A program made the position numbers and the translations under genes. Positions 1-6,988 of a stretch of DNA of 19,923 nt are shown here, one piece after another (within the stretch, counting starts at the first letter, position 1; each line of letters starts with the position of its first letter). Source of the DNA: CAYWGR01 sp964458015 (lineage in GTDB: Bacteria > Planctomycetota > Planctomycetia > Pirellulales > Thermoguttaceae). The notes under the pieces were generated by a model. The model was not told the origin of the DNA and searched no databases. It saw only the letters and a program-made list of their open reading frames with translations. Location: the NCBI GenBank assembly GCA_964458015.1, contig CAYWGR010000101.1:1-19923 (forward strand). The letters are read 5' to 3'.

Positions 1-81
1 ATTTTCGATTCACGCAAGACGTTTCACTATATGGCCGTGAAAGAGAATCGGATGTTGTTGGTGGAGGAAGATGCGGAATAA
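1..81 (+). CDS. C-terminal end of an unidentified gene
   Basis: Frame 1 is open from the window edge and ends at a TAA at 79-81, giving 26 residues ending in LLVEEDAE. A perfect 9-bp hairpin starts seven bases after the stop, which is what the end of a real gene would look like. Frame 2 is closed by a stop here, while frame 3 stays open slightly further. The fragment is too short to name a family. The gene converges with the oxidoreductase gene on the other strand. Confidence 0.45.
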   Translation: MFDSRKTFHYMAVKENRMLLVEEDAE

Positions 82-87
82 AAAGAA

Positions 88-120
88 GGGCCATGTCTGG
101 GGCAAACCCGAACATGGCCC
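88..120. terminator. Shared hairpin terminator between convergent genes
   Basis: GGGCCATGT (88-96) pairs perfectly with ACATGGCCC (112-120). The 15-base loop can form a further GGG/CCC pairing. On the minus strand the hairpin is followed by TTCTTTTTATT, a good U-tract for the oxidoreductase transcript. On the plus strand a T-rich stretch (TTCTCTTTTGTT) follows a few bases later, so it may also stop the upstream plus-strand gene. Confidence 0.8.
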
Positions 121-147
121 TGTGAGTTCTCTTTTGTTCAATAATCT

Positions 148-1467
148 TTATACTTGGGGTAATTCGTATCCCTTCCGGCGCGGATAGGGGTAGTCGAGCC
201 ACTTGTTGGCTTCGTCGTTGCCGATGAATTTCCACTGTTGCGGATCCCATTTGAGCGACTTGCCGGCAAGTTCCTCGCCGTGGATATAGGCGATATTGCC
301 CAAGTGGCAGACGGCAATCGTGCGAGCGCCGGTTTCGGCGGGGCAATTGGGCGTCTTGCGGCTGCGGATGCAGTTGAGCCAGTCTTGGTGATGGCCGTCC
401 CAGCCGCCGCCGGGCCCTTGGTAGACGTGGATTTCATCCTTGCCGATCGGCTGCTTGATGATGTTGTCGGGCTTGCTGGTAAGCTGGCCGCGATTGACGA
501 ACAACTCGCCTTTCTCGCCGAAGAACGTGATGCCGAACGGTCCGCCGTGAGTGACTTCGACGCCGTTGGCGTAGATGAATTTGACGCCGTGGCCCGACTT
601 ATAATCCTTGGGCGGAACAATCTCGATGGGACCGGATTTATCCATATCGAGAGCCCATTGGGCGATGTCGAAATGGTGGGCGCCCCAGTCGGTCATGCCA
701 CCGCCGCCGTATTCGCGAAATGCGCGCCAGGATGGGAAATGATCGTGGACGCCGCGGGGACTTAGCACGGAACTGTATTCCCGCATGGGCGCGGGCCCAA
801 GCCAACGGTCCCAGTCGAGCCCGGGTTCCATCGCTTCGCCGGGCAGATTGCAGGGAGTCGGAGGTCCGCCGACGCCGACGGTGATCTGTTTGATCTTGCC
901 GAGCCGCCCGTTGCGCACCAATTCGCAGGCGTAACGGAACTCTTGATCTTCGCGCTGCTGGCTTCCGACTTGGAAGACGATTTTCGACTTATTGACCGCA
1001 TCCGTCACGAGCTTGGCTTCGGCAAGGTTATTCGTCAGCGGCTTTTCGCAGTAGATATCCTTACCGGCCTTGACCGCGTCGAGAATGATGGCGGCGTGCC
1101 AATGGTCGGGCGTGGCGCAGAAGACGGCGTTGATATCGCCCCGGCCCATGATGTCATGGTGATTTCCATAGGAGGCGCAATCGCTGTTGTGATATGCCTC
1201 GTCAATACGCTTCTTCGCGGCCGTGCGTCGCGTGGTATCGACATCGCAGACTGCGGCGATTTTGACGTCGGGCCGCCGCAAAAAGTCGGCCAAATGCAGG
1301 CTGGTCATCATTTTGCCCATGCCGATGAGCCCGAGAACGATCTTCTCGTTGGCCGGCGCATTTTTGTCGTCGCCGAGCACATGTCTCGGAATGATCAGCG
1401 GCACGGACAAAGCAGCCGTCGTGCCCAGGAAACCGCGTCGTGAGAAACGCATGTTGCCGTTACGCAT
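148..1467 (-). CDS. Tat-exported Gfo/Idh/MocA family oxidoreductase
   Basis: A 439-aa NAD(P)-dependent oxidoreductase of the Gfo/Idh/MocA type, the group containing inositol and glucose-fructose oxidoreductases. A twin-arginine signal is visible at residues 8-15 (SRRGFLG context) followed by a hydrophobic stretch, so the protein is probably folded with cofactor and exported. The Rossmann dinucleotide loop is GLIGMGK at about 46-52, the family motif EKPL is at 141-144, and a GGGGMTDWGAHH stretch marks the C-terminal substrate domain. The start at 1467 is chosen because AGAGAGG lies seven bases upstream and the Tat signal then sits at the N-terminus; the frame is open 28 codons further upstream but lacks sense there. 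The substrate is unknown; planctomycetes carry many such paralogs, often thought to act on sugars. It is the last gene before the terminator at 88-120. Confidence 0.9.
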   Translation of the reverse strand: MRNGNMRFSRRGFLGTTAALSVPLIIPRHVLGDDKNAPANEKIVLGLIGMGKMMTSLHLADFLRRPDVKIAAVCDVDTTRRTAAKKRIDEAYHNSDCASYGNHHDIMGRGDINAVFCATPDHWHAAIILDAVKAGKDIYCEKPLTNNLAEAKLVTDAVNKSKIVFQVGSQQREDQEFRYACELVRNGRLGKIKQITVGVGGPPTPCNLPGEAMEPGLDWDRWLGPAPMREYSSVLSPRGVHDHFPSWRAFREYGGGGMTDWGAHHFDIAQWALDMDKSGPIEIVPPKDYKSGHGVKFIYANGVEVTHGGPFGITFFGEKGELFVNRGQLTSKPDNIIKQPIGKDEIHVYQGPGGGWDGHHQDWLNCIRSRKTPNCPAETGARTIAVCHLGNIAYIHGEELAGKSLKWDPQQWKFIGNDEANKWLDYPYPRRKGYELPQV

Positions 1468-1577
1468 CGTGAAACCTCTCTGGTGTGTGGTGGGAAAGGA
1501 AGGTGGGAAAACAATAGGAATATGGATCAAGTATTCGATAGCATATAACAAAACGAACTACTCAGGTAGGCACTTGT

Positions 1578-1606
1578 GTTCCGAAGCCGGAGCTTCGGAA
1601 CGAGAT
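1578..1606. repeat. REP-like palindromic element, copy 1
   Basis: A perfect 10-bp stem, GTTCCGAAGC (1578-1587) with GCTTCGGAAC (1592-1601), closes a CGGA tetraloop and is followed by GAGAT. The same 29 bases recur exactly at 1648-1676, 70 bases away. The compact palindrome in an intergenic space resembles REP elements. No REP-associated transposase gene lies in the window. Confidence 0.75.
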
Positions 1607-1647
1607 TATCATTCTGACGTTGTAATCTAGGGCAAACTTCAGGTGGC

Positions 1648-1676
1648 GTTCCGAAGCCGGAGCTTCGGAACGAGAT
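1648..1676. repeat. REP-like palindromic element, copy 2
   Basis: Exact 29-base copy of the element at 1578-1606: stem 1648-1657 with 1662-1671, loop 1658-1661. It lies 16 bases beyond the stop codon of the DUF1559 gene in its transcription direction. There is no T-run after it, so a role as a 3'-end stabiliser or processing site is more likely than intrinsic termination. Confidence 0.75.
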
Positions 1677-1692
1677 AATACATACAACATCT

Positions 1693-2790
1693 CTAAAAGG
1701 CGTCGCTGGGCAAGGGCATTCCGTCGGAGGAGGCGTTTAGGCGATCCCAAACGGACAGGTTCGTGGACGAACTGGGATACGCCTGAATGAAATCGCCGAT
1801 CCAATGGATGCTGCCGTCGCAAAAACAAGTGTTTACACCGCCGGCGTGCATACTGCGGGCGGTTGCTTGCGTGTTGGTGATGGGTTCGTAGCAAGGCATG
1901 CCTTCGTTCATCAAGCCTGCATGGCCGCCAAACGCCGAGGCGATGGCTTCGCAGGCAATGACGTCGTCGCTGCCGTCTTGCGGGGAGTTCGGGCCATAGT
2001 CATCGCCCCAGATTCCGCCATGCGCCCAAAGAGCGCTTGAGCCGGCGTAGCCGAGTGCCCAGACGCCGCGAGAGTCGAACCTGGTGACTCCTGCTCGGAT
2101 TTCGCCCAACAAGATCGTATTGCTCGATCCATCTCGAATTTGCGAGAAGCCGATGGAACAGCTTGCACCCATGACGCCGCGAATGTACGAGGTGGCCCAG
2201 CCGGCGGTGGTCGGCCCGCCCGCGTATTGCCAATTGGTGGAGCCGCCGCTTGGCCGCATTTCACCCAGCGCGGCGTTGGCCGCGTAGTTGCCGCGAGCCC
2301 AATTATCGCCGAGCGCCGTCGTCGCCGAGCTTTGGCTGCCCATGAAGTGTTCTCGATTAAAGGAATCGGTGGGGCAAAGCATGGCGGGCAGATCAACCGC
2401 ACGCGCCGCAACGTTGGCCGCGCTCGATGTGCCGGAAAGGGGCATTGTACGATCGAAAGAGTCGTAGAGCGCCTGCTGTTCCATGAACGGCAGCGCGACG
2501 ACGACCCAATTCACGCGGCAGTTGGCCAACTGTGCGGCATCGTAGGGCGAGGAGTCCCAGAAGGAGCTTGGCGGGAAGGTGCCGCATTGGCTTTCGTAGT
2601 TCAGCAGAGCGAGTCCCACTTGCTTGAGGTTGTTTTGGCATTGCAATCGCCGCGCTGCCTCGCGCGCCGATTGTACGGCCGGAAGCAAGAGCGAGATGAG
2701 GATGCCGATGATCGTGATGACGACCAAAAGCTCGACAAGGGTAAATGCAAATTTTGGATTAAGAATCGCGAATCGTGGATTACTTTTCAT
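1693..2790 (-). CDS. DUF1559 domain protein, pseudopilin-like with H-X9-DG tail
   Basis: A 365-aa member of the DUF1559 family that is hugely expanded in planctomycetes. The N-terminus has a type IV pilin-like processing signal: after a short leader, FTLVELLVV starts at about residue 16 with Glu at mature position +5, then a long hydrophobic helix ending LLLPAVQSAREAARR. The predicted cleavage falls after Ala15 rather than the usual Gly. Near the C-terminus the sequence HAGGVNTCFCDG matches the H-X9-DG processing-associated motif exactly. Function is unknown; these proteins are assumed to be surface-located through a type II secretion or pilus-like route. The start at 2790 is supported by AAGGTGG just upstream; the frame stays open through the hairpin before it. 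The leader codes for a 7-base-periodic sequence. The gene sits downstream of two PEP-CTERM genes. Confidence 0.92.
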   Translation of the reverse strand: MKSNPRFAILNPKFAFTLVELLVVITIIGILISLLLPAVQSAREAARRLQCQNNLKQVGLALLNYESQCGTFPPSSFWDSSPYDAAQLANCRVNWVVVALPFMEQQALYDSFDRTMPLSGTSSAANVAARAVDLPAMLCPTDSFNREHFMGSQSSATTALGDNWARGNYAANAALGEMRPSGGSTNWQYAGGPTTAGWATSYIRGVMGASCSIGFSQIRDGSSNTILLGEIRAGVTRFDSRGVWALGYAGSSALWAHGGIWGDDYGPNSPQDGSDDVIACEAIASAFGGHAGLMNEGMPCYEPITNTQATARSMHAGGVNTCFCDGSIHWIGDFIQAYPSSSTNLSVWDRLNASSDGMPLPSDAF

Positions 2791-2816
2791 ACGCCACCTT
2801 ATCCGTCGAGTTGGCA

Positions 2817-2870
2817 TTGGAGGCGGATGGCGTTTGTTCCTGCCCGGTCCAATCGCCATCCGCTGTCCAA
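2817..2870. repeat. Long intergenic hairpin upstream of the DUF1559 gene
   Basis: TTGGA-G-GCGGATGGCG (2817-2832) pairs with CGCCATCCGC-TG-TCCAA (2854-2870): ten perfect pairs, a small internal bulge, five more pairs, and a 21-base loop. It lies between the stop of the second PEP-CTERM gene and the ribosome binding site of the DUF1559 gene. No T-tract follows on either strand, so it may be an mRNA processing or stability element or a partial terminator within the operon. Confidence 0.55.
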
Positions 2871-2883
2871 TATCCAATGTGTT

Positions 2884-3666
2884 TTATTTACGTTTTCGCC
2901 AAGCGTAGGCCAAAAGACTAGCTAGGCCGAATACCGTCATAACAATGGCAGACGGCTCGGGCACCTGCTCGAACGCAAGGCCGGAGGAGCAGGTGTTGTT
3001 GTTGCCTACGTTTCCAGTCAGGGTTACGGTGAAGGTGTCGCCCGCCTTGCCGCTGAGTTTGAAAAAAGCATATTCCGGCGAATAGCCCACGGTCGGAAGG
3101 CCCTGCGTCACTCCGGTGGCATCGCTGGAGCTCGTGATTTTGATCCAATTAGCATTGGCGGTACTCTGGTCGTGCGTTCCCAGAAGAGTCGTCAACACGA
3201 ACGTGGCGTCCTTGGCCAAGGTGATTCTGAAGAAATCGAAGGTGCCCGCGGCGTCGGTCTGCCAAACGCCCGTGGCCGAAAGATCGGCAACGTCCTCGCC
3301 GATTGTCTGCGAGGGATCGTCGATCTTGGCGTATCCGCTATTGTAGTAGGAATTGCTTTGAAGAGCGTCCACGCTAGCGATGTAAGAGCTTGGCAAAGAG
3401 GACAGGACATCCACTCCGAAGCCATTGTTATTAACAACGTCTTTCCATGCGACGTAATAGCCGTCGCTTCCATAGGCGTGGTCGCCGTTGGGATCGTATT
3501 GGGCCAACTTGCCAGACTGGTTGACATTCGTGGAACGCCATCCAGCGCCGGTCGTCGAGTCCAGTCCAAGCCATTCAATCGTCGTAGCGGCGGCCGATTG
3601 GGCCAACACGGCGGTGATGGCCGACACGGCCAAGATCCGTATCGAGCCTTTCATCATGCGTCTCAT
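2884..3666 (-). CDS. PEP-CTERM sorting domain surface protein
   Basis: A 260-aa exported protein. It has an N-terminal signal peptide (hydrophobic segment about residues 9-27, likely cut after SAAA) and a C-terminal PEP-CTERM sorting signal: VPEPSA at 235-240, a hydrophobic helix, then the basic end WRKRK. Proteins of this kind are processed by an exosortase and linked to the cell surface or matrix. The body is rich in Ser, Thr, Gly and Asn and beta-prone, and I recognise no further domain. Start 3666 has AGGAG seven bases upstream; Met codons at positions 4 and 5 are alternatives. The tail is almost the same as that of the neighbouring PEP-CTERM gene (IVMTV, LLAYAWRKR shared). No exosortase gene is in the window. 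Confidence 0.88.
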   Translation of the reverse strand: MRRMMKGSIRILAVSAITAVLAQSAAATTIEWLGLDSTTGAGWRSTNVNQSGKLAQYDPNGDHAYGSDGYYVAWKDVVNNNGFGVDVLSSLPSSYIASVDALQSNSYYNSGYAKIDDPSQTIGEDVADLSATGVWQTDAAGTFDFFRITLAKDATFVLTTLLGTHDQSTANANWIKITSSSDATGVTQGLPTVGYSPEYAFFKLSGKAGDTFTVTLTGNVGNNNTCSSGLAFEQVPEPSAIVMTVFGLASLLAYAWRKRK

Positions 3667-3726
3667 AAAACTACTCCTGATAGATAAGTTCCAATTGATT
3701 TGGTTCTGATATTTTAATTTGGCAAT

Positions 3727-4485
3727 TCACGCTTGCCGGCGTTTTCGCCAAGCATAGGCCAACAGGCCGGCAATGCCGATAACTGTCATAACAATCGTTC
3801 CCGGTTCGGGTATGGTGGAGATGACGACGTTGTCGAGATAGGCGATGTTCTCAGCGCCTTCGTATTCACGGTTGTGAAAGACCACGTAATTATTCGTGGT
3901 TGAATCCGAGGCCAGCTTGGCCGTGATCGTTTCGGTGTTGCTCGTATCATCCGCTTGCGTCAACGTGAGAGAGATTCCCTTTGTGCCGTTGTCGGTGACC
4001 GAGAAGTTGTAGGCCTTGTTGAAATTCAGAGTGAGCGTACCGGCTGTCGTCACATCGGAGACCGAAATGCCGCCGCGGGCATAGATGGCCATGCTATTCC
4101 AATAGTTGAATTCCAGCCCTTGTTGAGTCTCGCCATAGCCGCTGCCGGGAACACCGTCGGAGCGGGTTAAGATCTGAAACGCATCCCAACCATTGAAAGT
4201 CCATTGGCCGGTAATCGTGATACCGCCGAGTGCATCGGGATCGAATTGGTCTTTCGTGACTAGATGACCGCGATTTGTCAGGACAACATGACCGTCGGCC
4301 ACGGCGACGCTTGCTTTGCCTTGATCGCCGGGACTACCATCCCATGTATTGGCGGTTGTCCATTTGGTTGTGTCGAGCGATGAGCCGCTGAAGTCGTCGC
4401 TCAGTAAGGTCGTCGCAGATGCCCAAGAAGGCAGGGTCGCCGCTGTAATTAGAGCGGCGAGAAAAGAAAACACTCGCTTAGACAT
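3727..4485 (-). CDS. PEP-CTERM protein sharing the FecR protein's C-terminal domain
   Basis: A 252-aa secreted protein: signal peptide (about 1-24, likely cut after ASA), a single beta-sandwich-like domain beginning LLSDDFSG, and a PEP-CTERM tail (IPEPG at 225-229, hydrophobic helix, WRKRRQA). The domain is clearly paralogous to the C-terminal part (from about residue 397) of the FecR-domain protein encoded just upstream: shared blocks include NRGHLVTKDQFDPD, ITGQWT, LTRSDGVPG and VVFHNREYEG. By fold pattern it resembles concanavalin/LamG-like or DUF1080-like carbohydrate-binding sandwiches, but this is inference. The start at 4485 is preferred because AAGGAGAG lies 8 bases upstream and the signal peptide then begins there. 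It is 74 bases downstream of the FecR gene and probably co-transcribed. Confidence 0.88.
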   Translation of the reverse strand: MSKRVFSFLAALITAATLPSWASATTLLSDDFSGSSLDTTKWTTANTWDGSPGDQGKASVAVADGHVVLTNRGHLVTKDQFDPDALGGITITGQWTFNGWDAFQILTRSDGVPGSGYGETQQGLEFNYWNSMAIYARGGISVSDVTTAGTLTLNFNKAYNFSVTDNGTKGISLTLTQADDTSNTETITAKLASDSTTNNYVVFHNREYEGAENIAYLDNVVISTIPEPGTIVMTVIGIAGLLAYAWRKRRQA

Positions 4486-4559
4486 AATACTTACTCTCCT
4501 TAAACGAACTATGAGAAAATTCTTTCCACACGACATTGCCTCGGATCGTTCCGATGGGA

Positions 4560-6446
4560 TCAATCTTTGGAGCTGCCTCCTTTCCGGCCCTGGCCGGCGG
4601 GCGAATCGTTCGGCACGACGACGGGGGCGTTCGAGGTGATCGTGATGTTGTCGAGATGCGCGATGTTATCAATGCCCTCGTATTCGCGATTATGAAAAAC
4701 GACATGCTTGGCGGTCGTCGTGTCGGAGACCAAACGCGCCGTAACCGTGGCGGTGTTATACGGGTTGCTGATGCCTGAAAGCGTGAAGGACAGTCCCTTG
4801 GCCCCGTTGTCCACAATTTTGAAATTGAAGGTGATGCCGGGATACAGATAGACGCTGCCCTTGGTTTTTACATCCGTGATCGCGAGATTGGCTCCATTGG
4901 AGACGATGGCAAGCTGGCCTTTGCGGTCCGAGGTGTTCCAATACTTGAATTCCAGGCCGTTGGCCGTTTCGCCGTATCCATCGCCAGGAACGCCGTCGGA
5001 GCGTGTAAGCACCTGCAATGCGTCGTTCGTCACGTCATAGGTCCATTGTCCGGTGATGACAATGCCGCCGAGTCGGTCGGGATCGAATTGGTCTTTCGTG
5101 ACCAAGTGGCCGCGGTTCTTAAGAATGACATGACCATCGCGTTGTTCGACACTGACCTTACCTTCCGAAACGACGGGAGTATCGCCAATCGGCCACTTGA
5201 GGTTGGTCGTCCATTTGGTTGCGTCGAGCACGTCGCCGTTGAAATCGTCGCTCAACAAGGCGGGCTGATGAATCTCGCGAACGAATCGGTCTGGTAATCG
5301 AGCCAATTTGACGTGTCGTTTTGCGTGCCGGTTGATAAATACAGCTTCCCCAGCCCGGGCCAGTTGCCCTTCGGCATGGTGGAGATCCGTGACATTCACC
5401 GAGCCGGTGAAGACGAAAATGTTGGATGTTTTTTCATCTTCTACTTCGACGGCAAACTCGGTGCCCAGGTCGGTGACAACGGCCGAGGGAGTTCGCACGG
5501 TGAACACGGGGACGGGGAATTGGGGGCCTAGAGATTTATGATTTATGATTTCTGATTTATGATTTGCCACCCCTGCCCCCTGCCCCCTGACCCCTGACCC
5601 CTCTTCACTAGCCACTGGCCACTGGCCACTAGCCACTAATTGCTGGCCACTAGCCACTTTTTTCTTCCTCTCCCCTCTCCCCTCTCCTCTCTTCTCTAAT
5701 CTTGCGGTGAGCTTGCCGAAGGAGAGATATCCGCTGTCGCGAGATTCTACTTCGAAGCGGCAAGGGCCTTGGAGGATGACTTTCGCACCGGTGTCGTAGG
5801 TGATTTCTAAAAGTCCCGAGGTCAAAACAAACCGATCGCCCGAGGCAAGTGAGGATTGAAGAAGCGGGGGCGTTAAACCTTGAACTTTCTCCTTGACTAC
5901 TTTTTGCCCTCGGCAATCGACCATGCCGGTTATGCGGCCGACATATTTGACGGGAGCCGCAATAATTGGCCGCTTGTCCAAGGATGCAGGAGATGGTGCA
6001 ACATGGGCAACCGACCGCGGAACTTCGATTTGATAGATCCACGCACCAAGCACCCCGAGCCCCATGATCAACAAGGCAAACAGATTCGAGAATACAAACG
6101 GATGGGCGACGTAGAAGGGGTATGGGGAGAGGGAAGAGGGGAGCGAGGAATCGTCGAGGACGATAGTTGGCAAGGGACTGGGGATTGGGGATTGGGGGAT
6201 TTGGGATTTGGGATTTGGGGATTTGTTGATTTTCGATGAAGCTTCCGTGGTGGCTCCGCGGCCTTCGCCTCGGGTTTGATGCAGGCCGGCCACCAGCAGC
6301 ATGAAATCGACGTAGTGCTGCCGATTGTCGGGATTGGCCCAAAGCAATTCTTCAAGCCGTGCATGTCGCTCGGGCGAAATACGATCTTCGGCCACTTCGT
6401 ACATCAGATCGAGGAATTCGTCGGTCGGCGGGATGAGCATTGTCAT
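4560..6446 (-). CDS. FecR-domain transmembrane protein, probable anti-sigma factor/sensor
   Basis: 628 aa. Residues about 8-55 form the cytoplasmic region typical of planctomycete FecR-type anti-sigma proteins (DLMYEVAEDRISPE, LEELLWANPDNRQHYVDFM). A single membrane segment lies at about 116-139. The FecR domain follows (about 170-390), with YDTGAKVILQGPCRFEVES and, after an insert, FTVRTPSAVVTDLGTEFAV. From about 397 there is a beta-sandwich-like domain paralogous to the neighbouring PEP-CTERM protein. By family knowledge it would hold or control the sigma factor encoded upstream and sense an outer-surface signal. Its ATG overlaps the sigma gene stop (ATGA, 6443-6446) with GGGAGGAG eight bases upstream, so the two are translationally coupled. 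Residues about 72-110 and 251-309 are translated 7-base repeats and interrupt otherwise conserved regions. Confidence 0.88.
   Translation of the reverse strand: MTMLIPPTDEFLDLMYEVAEDRISPERHARLEELLWANPDNRQHYVDFMLLVAGLHQTRGEGRGATTEASSKINKSPNPKSQIPQSPIPSPLPTIVLDDSSLPSSLSPYPFYVAHPFVFSNLFALLIMGLGVLGAWIYQIEVPRSVAHVAPSPASLDKRPIIAAPVKYVGRITGMVDCRGQKVVKEKVQGLTPPLLQSSLASGDRFVLTSGLLEITYDTGAKVILQGPCRFEVESRDSGYLSFGKLTARLEKRGEGRGERKKKVASGQQLVASGQWPVASEEGSGVRGQGAGVANHKSEIINHKSLGPQFPVPVFTVRTPSAVVTDLGTEFAVEVEDEKTSNIFVFTGSVNVTDLHHAEGQLARAGEAVFINRHAKRHVKLARLPDRFVREIHQPALLSDDFNGDVLDATKWTTNLKWPIGDTPVVSEGKVSVEQRDGHVILKNRGHLVTKDQFDPDRLGGIVITGQWTYDVTNDALQVLTRSDGVPGDGYGETANGLEFKYWNTSDRKGQLAIVSNGANLAITDVKTKGSVYLYPGITFNFKIVDNGAKGLSFTLSGISNPYNTATVTARLVSDTTTAKHVVFHNREYEGIDNIAHLDNITITSNAPVVVPNDSPAGQGRKGGSSKD
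5534..5695. repeat. Composite heptanucleotide repeat array inside the FecR gene
   Basis: Four blocks of 7-base tandem units follow one another on the plus strand: ATTTATG (four units, 5534-5561), CCCTGCC/CCCTGAC (four units, 5571-5598), CACTGGC/CACTAGC (eight units, 5606-5661) and CTCTCCC (four units, 5668-5695). Period 7 is strict within each block. It is read through in frame, giving heptad protein repeats such as VASGQQL-VASGQWP and NHKSEII-NHKS. The style matches the STRR heptamers known from cyanobacteria. Confidence 0.85.
6118..6231. repeat. Heptanucleotide repeats in the FecR linker
   Basis: Two runs: GGGTATG/GGGAGAG/GGAAGAG/GGGAGCG (6118-6145), then GGGACTG, GGGATTG twice, and GGGATTT-type 7- or 8-base units (6174-6224) followed by GTTGATT (6225-6231). 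They are translated as the Pro/Ser/Asn-rich linker between the cytoplasmic sigma-binding part and the membrane segment of the FecR protein. Confidence 0.75.
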
Positions 6447-6988
6447 GGCTTCGGCTCCTCCCGGCGGGAACGCTCGACGCAGTCGAACAGCGACTGATGG
6501 ATTCGCCGCAGCGCTCGATAAACAGAGTGGACCGACCGGCCAAGTTCGGCGGCAATGGCTTCGACCGTTGCACCGATGCTATAGCGGGCGTCGATCAGGC
6601 CGCGATCTTCCTCGGGCAGTTTTCGATAGCAGTCGCCCAGGGCCTCGAAGCGCGGATTGAGCGAATCGACCGCCGCCAGGGCGGTGGCGTCTAGGATTTG
6701 CTGCATCCGGTCGCTAAAGAGTTTGTGCCGCCGGCCTTCGCGTTGACGATGGCGAAGCACCTCGATCTGTGCGATGCGTAGCGCCCAGGCGCGGAAACTG
6801 GCTTCGGCCCCCTTGCCCTCTTCAGGCCGAAACTCGCCGAATTTTTCCCAAAGCGTTCGGCTGGTTTCCTGGAAGATGTCGTCGGCGTCGGCATGGGTTT
6901 GGGCCAACACGTGGATATACGAGTAGACGCTGTTGGTGTGCAGCGAGAACAGCCGAACGAATTCGTCGGTGTTTGGCTTATAGCTCAC
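6443..6988 (-). CDS. ECF RNA polymerase sigma factor
   Basis: About 181 aa. Region 2 is visible as DADDIFQETSRTLWEKF and the following FRAWALRIAQIEVLRHRQR. Region 4 is near the C-terminus: KLPEEDRGLIDARYS, then the helix-turn-helix VEAIAAELGRSVHSVYRALRRIHQSL. It matches the ECF type widespread in planctomycetes and verrucomicrobia that is encoded next to FecR-domain proteins. It would direct RNA polymerase to a dedicated set of promoters, perhaps including this operon. The start is uncertain: no ATG is available. GTG at 6988 has GGGGGA seven bases upstream and is preferred; TTG at 7003 is the alternative, adding five residues. It is the first gene of the minus-strand block, and its stop overlaps the FecR start. 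Confidence 0.92.
   Translation of the reverse strand: MSYKPNTDEFVRLFSLHTNSVYSYIHVLAQTHADADDIFQETSRTLWEKFGEFRPEEGKGAEASFRAWALRIAQIEVLRHRQREGRRHKLFSDRMQQILDATALAAVDSLNPRFEALGDCYRKLPEEDRGLIDARYSIGATVEAIAAELGRSVHSVYRALRRIHQSLFDCVERSRREEPKP

Noticed and set aside
238..1443. Long plus-strand open frames antisense to the oxidoreductase gene
   Set aside because: They are mirror frames of a strongly coding gene with Tat, Rossmann and EKPL motifs on the minus strand; their translations show no domain and no ribosome binding sites.
1578..1676. Intrinsic terminators of the DUF1559 gene
   Set aside because: The stems are perfect, but no T-tract follows in the gene's direction, and exact duplication points to a REP-like repeat.
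2140..2925. 261-aa plus-strand frame over the DUF1559 gene
   Set aside because: It is antisense to a clear DUF1559 protein, its translation is Arg/His-rich without domain signs, and it runs past the end of that gene.
4478..4816. 112-aa minus-strand frame across the end of the FecR gene
   Set aside because: It overlaps the better supported FecR C-terminal domain and the next gene's start and shows no domain.
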